Notes under the pieces: model-generated
Told to the model about the DNA's origin: nothing
Databases searched by the model: none
What the model saw: the letters and a program-made list of their open reading frames with translations, nothing else
DNA from: Micromonospora pisi
GTDB lineage: Bacteria > Actinomycetota > Actinomycetes > Mycobacteriales > Micromonosporaceae
Length of the DNA stretch: 64,000 nucleotides
NCBI RefSeq assembly: GCF_003633685.1
Contig: NZ_RBKT01000001.1
Coordinates: forward strand, 5,270,001-5,334,000
Reading direction: 5' to 3'
In this document: piece by piece, positions 8,427 to 17,370 of the stretch
Layout of the letters: every line of letters begins with the position of its first letter
Position numbering within the stretch: the stretch's first letter is position 1
Program-made: the position numbers and the translations under genes

Positions 8427-8475
8427 TAAGGAAGGGCCCCCTCTTATCGTTTACGGAGGTGAAGGGGCCCTTGCC
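8427..8475. repeat. Dispersed palindrome, copy 1 (AAGGAAGGGCCCC family)
   Basis: Imperfect inverted repeat with arms around AAGGAAGGGCCCC and AAGGGGCCCTT and the loop sequence TCTTATCGTTT. It lies just downstream of the 5'-nucleotidase stop (8500, minus strand). It matches the element at 23277-23330 including the loop, and the arms of 41837-41891. Its position after gene ends suggests it also serves as a terminator. Confidence 0.75.
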
Positions 8476-8499
8476 AACGTTGCCGGCCGGGCTGGTGGG

Positions 8500-10335
8500 T
8501 CAGCCGAGACGGGTGATGCGGTTTGCGGGACCGGGGGTGACCGGCGCCCCGGCGCCCAGGTACGCGACCAGCGCGTCGACGTCGAACCCGGGCGCGGTGG
8601 TCCGGTCCGTGCCCCCGGTGAGCAGGGTGAAGCCGTCGCCGCCGTTGGCCAGGAAGTCGTTCGTGGTGACCCGGTAGCTGGCGGCCGGGTCGACCGGCGT
8701 ACCGCCCAGCGTCAGGGCGCTGACCCGTCCACCCGCCGGCAGGCTGGTGTCGTAGCTGTAGCTGAAACCGGCCGAAACTTGCAGGACCCGCTGGCTGGTC
8801 TGCCCGTTGAAGCCGACGAACTGCTGTTCCAGTACGTCCTTCAGCTGGGCGCCGGTGAAGGTCTGGGTGACCACCAGGTTGTTGAACGGCTGGACGGTGA
8901 ACGCCTCGCCGTAGGTGATCTGGCCGGGCGCCTCGCCACCGGTCGAGGCGGCGTACGTCAGTGAGGCGCGGATGCCGCCCGGATTCATCAGTGCGAGCTG
9001 GGCGCCGGTCGAGGCGGTCCAGGCGAGTTGTGCGTCGGCGATCACGTCACCGAGTGGGCTCTCCTGGTTCGGCTGGTTGTCCCGGACGATGTCGGCGCTG
9101 ATCGTCCCGACCACCCGGTTGGCGATCGGGGCGACCGCGTTGCGGTACTTGTCGGCGAGCGCCTTCGCCCTCGGGTCCACCAGGGCCGGGTTGCGGACGA
9201 AGTTGCCCGGGGTGGTCTGCTGCCAGGTCCCGTCCGCGTTGCGTACGCCGTTCTCGACGATGACGTTGCGGGCGGTGATCTCGCTGAACCGGCCGGTCCG
9301 GCGGTCCAGCGAGTAGTCGATGTCGGTGATCAGCTGGCCGTTGGTGCCGGCGCTGGTGACCACGGTCGGCGTGCCCGAGGAGTTCGGCAGCGAGCAGGAG
9401 TACGCGCGGTGCGTGTGACCGCTGACGACCAGTCCGAACTCGGGCCGCAGCCCGGCCACGATCGGCACCAGCGGACCGGAGAAGTTGGTGCACTCGGACG
9501 GGCCGCCGGACTGCGTGCCGCCCTCGTGCAGGAGCAGGACCTGGGCCTTCACTCCGGCGAGCCGGAGCAGGCCGCCCCAGAGGTTGGCGGCCTCGATCTC
9601 GTCGGTGAAGCGGACCGAGCTGATGCCGGCGGGGTTGACGATGCCCGGGGTTCCCTCCAACGTGAGCCCGACGAAGCCGACCGGTACGCCGTCGACGATC
9701 CGGATGTCCACCGGCGGGAGGATCGGCAGCCCGGTACGCCGGCTCACCGTGTTCGCGGCGAGGTAGCTGAACCGCGCACCGGCGAAGCCGTCCCCGTCCT
9801 GGCAGCCGTCGACCGGGTGGCAGCCGCCCCGGTTGATCCGGAGCAGTTCCTCGACCCCCTCATCGAACTCGTGGTTGCCCACCGAACTGATCTCCAGTCC
9901 GATCTCGTCCATGAGTTCGATCGTCGGTTCGTCATGGAAGGCGGCGCTGACCAGCGGGGTGGCGCCGATCAGGTCACCGGCGCCGACGGTGGTGCTCCGG
10001 CGTCCCTCGGCGGTGGCCTCGGCGCGGAGCTTCCTGAGCCAGGTCGCCAGGTATTCGACCCCGCCGGCCGGGGTGCCGTTGACCGCGGCGCCGCTGCCGG
10101 TAGGCGGGTCGATGGCGCCGTGGAAGTCGTTGTAGCTGAGGAAGTTGCCCTTGGCCGGACGACCGAGGGGCTGGTGGTAGGAGACCGAGACCGGGTCGAG
10201 GGCGGTCCAGCGCTCGGCACCGGCCGACGGGTCACCGGTCGGGGCGAGGGGCAGGGTGGTGACGACGGCGAGGGCGAGGGCGGGTACCGCGAATCGCCGC
10301 AGCGCCGCCCAACCGTCCGTACGCGGTTTGCTCAT
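8500..10335 (-). CDS. Secreted 5'-nucleotidase / metallophosphoesterase (UshA family)
   Basis: A 611-residue exported enzyme expected to dephosphorylate nucleotides or related phosphate esters outside the cell. An N-terminal Sec signal (AALRRFAVPALALAVVTTL) is followed by the metallophosphoesterase domain with NDFHG, GNHEFDEG and VSGHTHRAY metal-binding motifs. The C-terminal 5'-nucleotidase domain (about residues 400-600) has ESPLGDVIADAQL and MNPGGIRASL. The start at 10335 (MSKPRTD) is chosen because GGAAGA lies 7 bases ahead; ATG 10350 in the same frame is possible. The reading frame stays open far upstream but that part overlaps the helicase gene. No membrane anchor is seen. Confidence 0.9.
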   Translation of the reverse strand: MSKPRTDGWAALRRFAVPALALAVVTTLPLAPTGDPSAGAERWTALDPVSVSYHQPLGRPAKGNFLSYNDFHGAIDPPTGSGAAVNGTPAGGVEYLATWLRKLRAEATAEGRRSTTVGAGDLIGATPLVSAAFHDEPTIELMDEIGLEISSVGNHEFDEGVEELLRINRGGCHPVDGCQDGDGFAGARFSYLAANTVSRRTGLPILPPVDIRIVDGVPVGFVGLTLEGTPGIVNPAGISSVRFTDEIEAANLWGGLLRLAGVKAQVLLLHEGGTQSGGPSECTNFSGPLVPIVAGLRPEFGLVVSGHTHRAYSCSLPNSSGTPTVVTSAGTNGQLITDIDYSLDRRTGRFSEITARNVIVENGVRNADGTWQQTTPGNFVRNPALVDPRAKALADKYRNAVAPIANRVVGTISADIVRDNQPNQESPLGDVIADAQLAWTASTGAQLALMNPGGIRASLTYAASTGGEAPGQITYGEAFTVQPFNNLVVTQTFTGAQLKDVLEQQFVGFNGQTSQRVLQVSAGFSYSYDTSLPAGGRVSALTLGGTPVDPAASYRVTTNDFLANGGDGFTLLTGGTDRTTAPGFDVDALVAYLGAGAPVTPGPANRITRLG

Positions 10336-10480
10336 CCGGATTCTTCCCATCAGGTGCGGGTGAGTTTTCCTGGTCGGTATCCGGTCATCGTTCTCGATCG
10401 GTCGGGAACCCACCAGTACGCGCGGGTGACGAGTTGGTTGCCGGTCGGCAGGGGAGTCCGAAGGTGTCGGCCCGGCGGCA

Positions 10481-10486
10481 TAGACT
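10481..10486 (+). promoter_or_regulatory. Putative -10 hexamer of pcrA, near-leaderless mRNA
   Basis: TAGACT ends 9 bases before the ATG at 10496 and no ribosome-binding site precedes the start, so transcription probably begins at or next to the start codon. Confidence 0.5.
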
Positions 10487-10495
10487 CGCGCTGCG

Positions 10496-13003
10496 ATGCA
10501 TGCTCTCTTCGAAACCCCGCCGACCCAGCCCTCGACCCCGCCCCAGCCTCCGGGGTCCCAGCCCTCGCCGCCGCCCCGGTCGTCGGCGCCGTTCCCGTCG
10601 CCCGTGGCGCGTCCGCCGTTCCCGGCCGGGGACCCACAGGCCCTGCTGACCGGGTTGAACGGCCCGCAGCGCGACGCGGTGACGCACGCCGGTTCCCCGT
10701 TGCTGATCGTGGCGGGTGCGGGTTCCGGCAAGACCCGGGTGCTGACCCACCGGATCGCCTATCTGCTCGCGGCCCGGCAGGTGCATCCCGGTGAGATCAT
10801 CGCGATCACCTTCACCAACAAGGCCGCCGGGGAGATGAAGGAGCGGGTGGCCGCCCTGGTCGGTCCCCGGGCCCGGCTGATGTGGGTCTCCACGTTCCAC
10901 TCCGCCTGCGTACGGATCCTCCGGGCGGAGCACGAGCACGCCGGTCTGAAGTCGACCTTCTCCATTTACGACGCGGACGACTCGCGGCGGTTGATGCAGA
11001 TGGTCGCCCGGGAACTGGATCTCGACCCGAAGCGCTATCCGGCGCGCGGGTTGGCGGCCCAGGTTTCCAACCTGAAGAACGAGCTGATCGACCCGGAGGA
11101 GTTCGCCGGCCGGGCGAAGGGGCCGAACGAGCGCGCGCTGGCCGAGGCGTACACCCGCTACCAGCAGCGCCTGCGGGAGGCGCACGCGCTCGACTTCGAC
11201 GACCTGATCATGACCACGGTGCATCTGTTGCAGTCCCACCCGCACGTGGCGGAGAGCTACCGGCGCCGGTTCCGGCACGTGCTGGTCGACGAGTACCAGG
11301 ACACCAACCACGCCCAGTACACGTTGATCAAGGAGCTGGTCGGGAGCGAGTCGGCCGCGGGTGGGACCGACGGGCTGCCACCGGCCGAGCTCTGCGTGGT
11401 CGGTGACGCGGACCAGTCGATCTACGCCTTCCGGGGCGCCACGATCCGCAACATCCTGGAGTTCGAACGGGACTTCACCGACGCCCGGACCATTCTGCTG
11501 GAGCAGAACTACCGCTCCACCCAGACCATCCTGAACGCGGCCAACGCCGTGATCGACCGGAACACCTCCCGCAAGCCGAAGCGGCTCTGGAGCGACGCCG
11601 GTGCGGGGGAGCAGATCGTCGGTTACGTCGCCGACACCGAGCACGCCGAGGCCGACTGGGTGGCCCGGGAGATCGACCGACTGACCGACGAGGGGCTGAC
11701 CCGGCCGGGCGAGGTTGCCGTCTTCTACCGGACCAACGCCCAGTCGCGGGTGTTCGAGGAAGTGTTCATCCGGGTCGGGCTGCCGTACAAGGTGGTCGGC
11801 GGGGTGCGCTTCTACGAGCGCAAGGAGGTACGCGACGCGCTGGCGTACCTGCGTGCGGTGGTCAACGACGACGACACGGTGAGCCTTCGCCGGGTGCTCA
11901 ACACACCCCGGCGGGGGATCGGTGACCGGGCCGAGGCGTGCGTCGAGGCGCTCGCCGCCCGGGACCGGATCTCGTTCGGGGCCGCGTTGCGGCGGGCTGG
12001 CAACGCTCCGGGGATCTCCACCCGGGCCGCCAACTCGATCGCCGACTTCGTCGCCCTGCTCGACGGCGCCCGGGAGTTGGCCCAGACGGCCCCCCCGGAG
12101 GAGGTGCTGGAGTCCCTGCTCACCCGCTCGGGATACCTGAGCGAACTGGAGGAGAGCCTCGACCCGCAGGACGCCGGGCGGGTGGAGAACCTCCAGGAAC
12201 TGGTGAGCGTCGCCCGGGAGTACACCGAACGGGTCGAGGCGCAGGCGGAGGAGGGGGAGGGCGGGGCCACCCTCGCCGGCTTCCTGGAGCAGGTCGCGCT
12301 GGTCGCCGACGCCGACCAGATCCCCGACCAGGCGGGTCCGGCGGCCGACGGCGAACAGGCGGAGCAGCCGCAGGGTGTGGTCACGCTGATGACCCTGCAC
12401 ACGGCGAAGGGACTGGAGTTCCCGGTCGTGTTCCTGACCGGCCTGGAGGACGGCGTCTTCCCGCACCTGCGCGCGCTCGGCGACACCCGGGAGCTGGAGG
12501 AGGAACGCCGGCTCGCCTATGTCGGCATCACCCGCGCCCGGCAGCGGCTCTACCTGTCCCGCGCGGTCACCCGCTCGGCGTGGGGCCAGCCGTCGTACAA
12601 CCCGGCGTCGCGGTTCATGGCCGAACTCCCGACCGACCTGGTGCGCTGGGAGCGGACCGAGGGGTCGTACACGTCCTGGTCGGGCACGGGCGGCGGTGTG
12701 GGCGGGCGGGCCGGCTACGCCGATTCCGGTTCGGCCGCCCGGGGTGGCGGCTTCACCGGCGGTACGCCGAAGGCCGCGCAGCTCGCCCGGAAGCTGGGCG
12801 TCGACGCCAGCCGGTTGGCGACCGCCAGTGAGTTGCCGCAGACGCCGAAGGTGGCGGCCGGGGACCGGGTCAACCACCAGCGGTACGGACTGGGCCGGGT
12901 GGTGGCGGTGGAGGGGCACGGGCCGGGTGCGCGGGCTCAGATCGACTTCGGTGACCAGACCATGTGGTTGGTGCTGCGGCACGCGCCGATCGACAAGCTC
13001 TGA
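10496..13003 (+). CDS. pcrA: ATP-dependent DNA helicase, PcrA/UvrD type
   Basis: An 835-residue superfamily 1A 3'-5' helicase acting in DNA repair and removal of RecA filaments. A proline-rich tail (residues 1-45) precedes the Q motif (LNGPQRDAV). Walker A is GAGSGKT (about residue 77), motif II is VDEYQDTN, motif III GDADQSIYAFRGA, and motifs V-VI include HTAKGLEFPVV and YVGITRARQRL. The C-terminal 50 residues (VNHQRYGLGRVV onward) form the Tudor-like RNA-polymerase contact seen in PcrA. Length fits the actinobacterial family plus the extra N-tail. It is convergent with the M23 peptidase gene. Confidence 0.95.
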   Translation: MHALFETPPTQPSTPPQPPGSQPSPPPRSSAPFPSPVARPPFPAGDPQALLTGLNGPQRDAVTHAGSPLLIVAGAGSGKTRVLTHRIAYLLAARQVHPGEIIAITFTNKAAGEMKERVAALVGPRARLMWVSTFHSACVRILRAEHEHAGLKSTFSIYDADDSRRLMQMVARELDLDPKRYPARGLAAQVSNLKNELIDPEEFAGRAKGPNERALAEAYTRYQQRLREAHALDFDDLIMTTVHLLQSHPHVAESYRRRFRHVLVDEYQDTNHAQYTLIKELVGSESAAGGTDGLPPAELCVVGDADQSIYAFRGATIRNILEFERDFTDARTILLEQNYRSTQTILNAANAVIDRNTSRKPKRLWSDAGAGEQIVGYVADTEHAEADWVAREIDRLTDEGLTRPGEVAVFYRTNAQSRVFEEVFIRVGLPYKVVGGVRFYERKEVRDALAYLRAVVNDDDTVSLRRVLNTPRRGIGDRAEACVEALAARDRISFGAALRRAGNAPGISTRAANSIADFVALLDGARELAQTAPPEEVLESLLTRSGYLSELEESLDPQDAGRVENLQELVSVAREYTERVEAQAEEGEGGATLAGFLEQVALVADADQIPDQAGPAADGEQAEQPQGVVTLMTLHTAKGLEFPVVFLTGLEDGVFPHLRALGDTRELEEERRLAYVGITRARQRLYLSRAVTRSAWGQPSYNPASRFMAELPTDLVRWERTEGSYTSWSGTGGGVGGRAGYADSGSAARGGGFTGGTPKAAQLARKLGVDASRLATASELPQTPKVAAGDRVNHQRYGLGRVVAVEGHGPGARAQIDFGDQTMWLVLRHAPIDKL

Positions 13004-13037
13004 CCCTCCCGGCGATCCGCTCGGCTGGGGTCGGTGC

Positions 13038-13889
13038 TCAGCAGCCCAGGTCGACGCCGTGTGCCCGCATGAACGGGGCCGGGTCGATCTGGTTCCAGAG
13101 CCCGCCCTGGTGCACCTCGAAGTGCAGGTGCGGGCCGGTGGCGTCGCCGGTGGCGCCCTCGTACCCGATGACCTGACCGGCGGTGACCTTGTCGCCCACC
13201 TGTACCGCGGTCCGGTTCTGGTGCGCGTAGTGGGTCAGGATGCCGTTGCCGTGGTCGATGACCACGGAGATGCCGTACCCGTCGTAGGCGGCGCCGGCGG
13301 TGATCACCGTGCCGGCGGCGGCGGCGTGGATCGGTGTGTTCTCGTCTCCGGCGAGGTCGATGCCGGCGTGCAGGACGCCGCCGCGCATGCCGTAGCAGGA
13401 GCTGACCGGAACACCGGGCATCGGGTTGACCCAGGCGGCGGCGGCCTTGGTCGGCTTCACCGTGGCCTTGGTGGGGGTCGGCTTCTTGGTTGCCGGGGTG
13501 GTCCTGGGGGTGGTCGGGGTCGGGCTGGCGCTCGGGGTGGCCGAGGGGGTCGGGCTGGTGCTCGGGGTGGGCGTACCGAGCAGGTCGGTTGGGATCCCGG
13601 TCGGGCTGCCGGCGATCGGGTCGCGTTCGGACCGGTCGGCGCGCTCGGCCGCGCGGGCTCGGGCGGCGGAGTCCGCCGCCAGCGTGGTCCGGGTCGGCTG
13701 CTCGTCGTCGCCGCCGACGGTCAGCGCCGCGGCACCGAATCCGATGAGTACGGCCAGCCCGGTCGCCACGTAGACGCCGCGACCGAGGCGCCGGTGCGGG
13801 GCGCGGTGTCGGGGTACGTCGCTGCCGGCCCGGAGGTCCTTCCCGTCCTCGTCGCGGTCGCGGTCGTCGAGCGGCTGGCTGTCCTGCAC
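13038..13889 (-). CDS. M23-family peptidoglycan endopeptidase, membrane-anchored
   Basis: A 283-residue cell-wall hydrolase or LytM-like regulator. A basic cytoplasmic tail (about 38 residues) leads into one membrane helix (YVATGLAVLIGFGAAAL). A long Ser/Thr/Pro-rich linker (about residues 95-150) spans the wall, and the catalytic M23 domain fills the last 125 residues. The zinc and catalytic motifs are complete: HAGIDLA, THYAHQN and HLHFEVH. The GTG start at 13889 follows GGAGG by 8 bases. A second M23 gene lies just upstream on the same strand but behind its own terminator, so the two are probably separate units. Confidence 0.9.
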   Translation of the reverse strand: MQDSQPLDDRDRDEDGKDLRAGSDVPRHRAPHRRLGRGVYVATGLAVLIGFGAAALTVGGDDEQPTRTTLAADSAARARAAERADRSERDPIAGSPTGIPTDLLGTPTPSTSPTPSATPSASPTPTTPRTTPATKKPTPTKATVKPTKAAAAWVNPMPGVPVSSCYGMRGGVLHAGIDLAGDENTPIHAAAAGTVITAGAAYDGYGISVVIDHGNGILTHYAHQNRTAVQVGDKVTAGQVIGYEGATGDATGPHLHFEVHQGGLWNQIDPAPFMRAHGVDLGC

Positions 13890-14112
13890 GGGTGGAACCT
13901 CCGGGATACGGGAACTGACCCGGGAAATGGTGGCCGGTCGCGGCGGTGACCAGCGGCATCGGGGTTGTCGCCGGGCGGAGCGGCCAGCGGCTACGGCGGT
14001 CAGATACGCCGGGATTGGGGCTGGGTTACCGGTTGTCGGCGCGGGCCGGGCGTGTCTCCGGCCACATCGACTCCTGTGACCTAGAAAACTTCACCGGGCC
14101 CGGGCGAACGAA

Positions 14113-14145
14113 AAACCGCCCGGACCGAACGGTCCCGGGCGGTTT
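14113..14145 (-). terminator. Terminator downstream of the second M23 gene
   Basis: Hairpin with arms around AAACCGCCCG and CGGGCGGTTT, loop near GAAC, followed on the minus strand by TTTTT. It lies 18 bases past the stop at 14163. Confidence 0.85.
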
Positions 14146-14162
14146 CGACGCGGTGCGTCGGG

Positions 14163-14885
14163 CTACTGGGCGGTTACTCCGCCGTAAATTGCCTCGACTT
14201 GGGTCTGAATGTCCACTCCCTTGTCCCGCAGGTACGGGATCGGATCCCGGGGGACGCCGTTGACATGCACCTCAAGGTGCAGGTGGGAGCCGTAGGAGTG
14301 ACCGGTGTTGCCGACCAGTCCGAGCTGGTCGCCGGCCTTCACCTCCTGGCCCTCCTTGACGAGGATCTTGGAGGAGTGGCCGTAGACGGATTCGGAGCCG
14401 TCCGGGTGGGTGACGATCACGCAGTAGCCGTAGCCGCCGTACCAGCCGGCGCGGGTGACCTTGCCGGAGTGGATGGCGTGGTACGGGGTGCCCTCGGCGG
14501 CGGCCAGGTCGACACCGGCGTGGAGCTTGCCCCAGCGCATGCCGTACGGCGAGGTGAAGTTGTAGCCGTGCAGCGGCAGCAGCCAGACGTCCGGCGCCTC
14601 GGCCATCGTGCTCGCGATGCCGGAGCGGTCCTCGTCACGGGTGGCGCGTTCGGCACTGTCGGCGCGCGAGGCGAGGTCGTCGCTGGTCGCGGAGGCGTTC
14701 TCCAGGTCGGCCAGAGTGGTGGGGCTGACCGCCTTCGCGTCGGGCATGGCGGCCGCGCCCAGGGCGACGATGCCGGCGCCGACGACGGCGGTGGTGACGA
14801 CTGCGGCGTAGCGGCTGCGCGGGGGGGTGGGTACGCGGCGTCGCCCGCGATATCGATCGGGCTCAGACGACAGGCGCTGGCGCAC
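14163..14885 (-). CDS. M23-family peptidoglycan endopeptidase
   Basis: A 240-residue exported M23 peptidase. A basic N-tail leads to a membrane helix or uncleaved signal (YAAVVTTAVVGAGIVALGAA), then a short coiled linker rich in Ala/Asp/Ser, then the M23 domain with HAGVDLA, SVYGHSSK and HLHLEVH. The GTG at 14885 is chosen because GGAGGG (14896-14891) lies 5 bases before it; the frame stays open to an ATG at 14990 that lacks a clear ribosome site. It shares domain order with the neighbour at 13038-13889 but has a much shorter linker. Confidence 0.88.
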   Translation of the reverse strand: MRQRLSSEPDRYRGRRRVPTPPRSRYAAVVTTAVVGAGIVALGAAAMPDAKAVSPTTLADLENASATSDDLASRADSAERATRDEDRSGIASTMAEAPDVWLLPLHGYNFTSPYGMRWGKLHAGVDLAAAEGTPYHAIHSGKVTRAGWYGGYGYCVIVTHPDGSESVYGHSSKILVKEGQEVKAGDQLGLVGNTGHSYGSHLHLEVHVNGVPRDPIPYLRDKGVDIQTQVEAIYGGVTAQ

Positions 14886-15288
14886 GCACACCCTCCGTTG
14901 TCGGGTATTGGAACCGGCCTTGTCCGGAGGGCGGTGGTGCCGACCACTCGGTTGGACCGTGTTGTCACCCGATCGAGGACCTGATGACAACCGTCGTCAC
15001 GGTAACCGCCACCTAGTCGACCCACAAGTCACCCCACGGCTTTGTCGTCGTGCGGTGCGCCTGTCCGTCAGGAAACGCCCAATTTCGTAACCATTAGCGG
15101 GTCTTATCGTTAGTAGCTCTCAGTCACCGATGGCGGTACGGCGGGTCAGTTGGGTCGGCTGTACGGCAACGGTGGGTGACCCGTCGGGGTCGACCCGGAC
15201 CGGGTCCGCCGGCCGGATTCCGAAGGGTACGGAGCGCGGGTTACCGTTCGTTAAGGTGATTGCCGAGGTGCGCGGGAAAGGTGTTCTG
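14886..15288. other. Divergent intergenic region, M23 peptidase and cobalamin-binding gene
   Basis: No gene is supported. The centre (about 15080-15120) is AT-rich for this genome and probably holds divergent promoters. I looked for a c-di-AMP (ydaO) riboswitch, often found before actinobacterial cell-wall hydrolase genes, and did not see its conserved core. GGGAAAGG (15274-15281) is the ribosome site for the gene at 15289. Confidence 0.4.
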
Positions 15289-15693
15289 ATGAGCTCTCGA
15301 ATCCGGGTCGTCGTCGCCAAGCCCGGCCTGGACGGCCACGACCGTGGCGTCAAGGTCGTCGCCCGTGCGCTGCGTGACGCCGGCATGGAGGTCATCTACA
15401 CGGGGCTGCACCAGACGCCGGAGCAGATCGTCGAGACCGCCATCCAGGAGGACGCCGACGCGGTTGGCCTGTCGGTGCTCTCCGGGGCACACATGACCCT
15501 GTTCCGGCGGGTCGTGGAACTGCTCGCCGAGCGGGACGCCCAGGACATGGTCGTCTTCGGCGGCGGCATCATTCCGGACGCCGACATTCCGGAGCTGGAG
15601 CGGATCGGGGTCGCCAAGGTGTTCACCCCGGGTGCGACCACCCAGGCGATCGTGGAGTGGGTCCGGGCCAACGTCGCCCAGCCGGTTTCCTGA
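15289..15693 (+). CDS. Stand-alone cobalamin-binding subunit of an acyl-CoA mutase
   Basis: A 134-residue protein consisting only of the B12-binding domain. The base-off/His-on motif DxHxxG is complete (D15, H17, G20), followed by SVLSGAH and GGGIIPD. Proteins of this size are the small subunits of isobutyryl-CoA mutase-like enzymes (IcmB type) or separate mutase C-domains; they carry adenosylcobalamin for the large subunit during carbon-skeleton rearrangement. No large subunit lies in the window, so the precise substrate (methylmalonyl-, isobutyryl- or another acyl-CoA) is open. ATG 15289 is fixed by the purine-rich stretch just upstream. sucC-sucD follow after 500 bases. Confidence 0.88.
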   Translation: MSSRIRVVVAKPGLDGHDRGVKVVARALRDAGMEVIYTGLHQTPEQIVETAIQEDADAVGLSVLSGAHMTLFRRVVELLAERDAQDMVVFGGGIIPDADIPELERIGVAKVFTPGATTQAIVEWVRANVAQPVS

Positions 15694-15782
15694 TCGCTCG
15701 ATCCGACCGGTTTCCTGACTCGACTGTCACCCCCCACATCGTCGATCGCGCTGCGTGAGCACAGATGTGACAGATGTGATGC

Positions 15783-15850
15783 TGGGCACGGAAACGTCCG
15801 TGCCCAGACGGGGGGAGAGGCCGGACGCACCCCTCACACGTCCGGCCTCT
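15783..15850 (+). terminator. Two tandem hairpins downstream of the cobalamin-binding gene
   Basis: Hairpin 1: TGGGCACGGA (15783-15792) with TCCGTGCCCA (15797-15806), loop AACG. Hairpin 2: AGAGGCCGGACG (15816-15827) with CGTCCGGCCTCT (15839-15850), C-rich loop. Both are perfect. They may terminate the upstream gene or be part of a small structured RNA. Confidence 0.6.
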
Positions 15851-16058
15851 CTATGCGCGATGCCCCGCCGCCACCCCTCGACCGACAGGGCATCGGCCGT
15901 CTCCCGTCATCGCGCGGCTCAGCGCTCCGACACCTGACTCAACGACGTCTTCCCGCAGGGGTTACGCGGTTGCCGTGACTTCGGTCAGAAAGGTTTCCGG
16001 GGGGCTTCGCCGCAGGCGTCGATGGCTGTGCAGTACCGCACACCGCACACCCACTCCA

Positions 16059-16086
16059 TTGCCATCGGTGCCCGCATCGCTAGGCT
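16059..16086 (+). promoter_or_regulatory. Possible sucCD promoter
   Basis: TTGCCA (16059-16064), 16-base spacer, TAGGCT (16081-16086). Transcription from here would give a leader of about 100 bases before the sucC GTG. Confidence 0.4.
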
Positions 16087-16110
16087 GCCGCCGGAGGCCT
16101 GTTTCCTTTT

Positions 16111-16127
16111 TTGATGACAGGCATCAA
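16111..16127. promoter_or_regulatory. Inverted repeat in the sucC leader
   Basis: TTGATG-5-CATCAA, inside an AT-rich patch that stands out against the local GC content, about 65-80 bases before sucC. Possible regulator site. Confidence 0.3.
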
Positions 16128-16190
16128 CTCATTTTTCACGCTGGCGGCGGCGCGACGGCGCGCCGCGGAGACTGGACGGGACGCGCAATC

Positions 16191-17369
16191 GTGGACCTGT
16201 ACGAATACCAGGGGCGCGAGCTGTTCGAGCGGCACGGTTTGCCCGTGCTCGCCGGCGGCGTCGCCACCACCCCCGAGGAGGCCCGCGCGATCGCCGATCG
16301 CCTCGGTGGCCGAGTTGTTGTCAAGGCCCAGGTGAAGGTTGGCGGCCGGGGCAAGGCCGGCGGGGTCAAGCTCGCCGACAACCCCGAGGAGGCGGTGGCC
16401 CGGGCCACCGACATCCTGGGCATGGACATCAAGGGTCACACGGTCCACAAGGTCATGATCACGGTGACCGCGGAGATCGCCGAGGAGTACTACCTCTCGT
16501 ACCTGCTCGACCGGGCGAACCGCACCTTCCTCTGCATCGCCAGCGTGGCCGGCGGCATGGACATCGAGCAGGTCGCCGCCGAGACCCCGGAACGGGTCGC
16601 GAAGATCGCGATCGACCCCAACGTCGGCGTCGACCTGGACAAGGCCAACGAGATCGTCGCCACGGCCAAGTTCCCGGCCGCGGTCGCCGACCAGATCGCC
16701 GGCATCGCGGTCGTACTCTGGCGGGCCTTCGTCGCCGAGGACGCCACCCTGGTGGAGGTCAACCCGTTGGCCCGTACGGCCAAGGGTGACGTACTCCTGC
16801 TCGACGCCAAGGTGACCCTGGACGAGAACGCCGGGTTCCGGCACCCGGACCACGAGGCACTGGTCGACCAGGGCTCGGTGGACCCGCTGGAGCAGCGGGC
16901 GAAGGAGAAGGACCTCAACTACGTCAAGCTCGACGGCGAGGTCGGCATCATCGGCAACGGCGCCGGTCTGGTCATGTCCACGCTCGACGTGGTCGCGTAC
17001 GCGGGCGAGCGGCACGGCGGGGTCAAGCCGGCGAACTTCCTCGACATCGGCGGCGGCGCGAGCGCGGCGGTGATGGCGAACGGTCTGGAGATCGTGCTCT
17101 CCGACCCGTCGGTCAAGAGCGTCTTCGTCAACGTCTTCGGTGGCATCACCGCGTGCGACGAGGTCGCCAACGGTATCGTCCAGGCGCTGGCCCTGCTCAC
17201 CGAGCGCGGTGAGCAGGTGGACAAGCCGCTGGTCGTACGGCTGGACGGCAACAACGCCGAGGCGGGTCGGGCAATCCTCGACGCCGCGGCGAACCCGCTG
17301 GTGCAGCGGGTGGACACGATGGATGGAGCGGCCGAGCGGGCCGCCGAGCTCGCGGCTGCGGGGGTCTGA
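16191..17369 (+). CDS. sucC: Succinate-CoA ligase, beta subunit
   Basis: A 392-residue ATP-grasp subunit that, with SucD, makes succinate and ATP or GTP from succinyl-CoA in the TCA cycle. The N-terminus ([18 protein letters not shown]) marks the true start, a GTG at 16191 with GGACGGGA upstream; earlier in-frame codons are rejected. The ATP-grasp loop [12 protein letters not shown] and the C-terminal ligase domain ([27 protein letters not shown]) are present. Only one base separates it from sucD, so the two are co-transcribed. Length is usual for bacterial SucC. Confidence 0.96.
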   Translation: MDLYEYQGRELFERHGLPVLAGGVATTPEEARAIADRLGGRVVVKAQVKVGGRGKAGGVKLADNPEEAVARATDILGMDIKGHTVHKVMITVTAEIAEEYYLSYLLDRANRTFLCIASVAGGMDIEQVAAETPERVAKIAIDPNVGVDLDKANEIVATAKFPAAVADQIAGIAVVLWRAFVAEDATLVEVNPLARTAKGDVLLLDAKVTLDENAGFRHPDHEALVDQGSVDPLEQRAKEKDLNYVKLDGEVGIIGNGAGLVMSTLDVVAYAGERHGGVKPANFLDIGGGASAAVMANGLEIVLSDPSVKSVFVNVFGGITACDEVANGIVQALALLTERGEQVDKPLVVRLDGNNAEAGRAILDAAANPLVQRVDTMDGAAERAAELAAAGV

Positions 17370-17370
17370 C

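Larger units (their letters stand above)
15694..16190. other. Long intergenic region before sucC
   Basis: About 500 bases with no supported gene. It holds a tandem 9-bp repeat CAGATGTGA (15762-15770, 15771-15779), two strong hairpins (15783-15850), a possible promoter (16059-16086) and a short inverted repeat (16111-16127); these are listed separately. Confidence 0.5.

Noticed and set aside
10336-10731. N-terminal extension of the 5'-nucleotidase frame
   Set aside because: It would overlap the helicase promoter and N-terminus and place the Sec signal far inside the protein; start at 10335 fits the signal peptide.
13440-13600. Repeated GGGGTCGGG-like sequence as a tandem repeat element
   Set aside because: It codes the Thr/Pro/Ser-rich linker of the M23 peptidase and the repetition follows codon use, not a separate element.
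14886-15120. c-di-AMP (ydaO) riboswitch before the M23 gene
   Set aside because: I looked for the conserved core on the minus strand and did not find it; a covariance-model search would settle it.
15724-15850. 6C RNA motif
   Set aside because: There is a C-run and two hairpins, but the hairpin loops do not each carry six cytosines as the motif requires.
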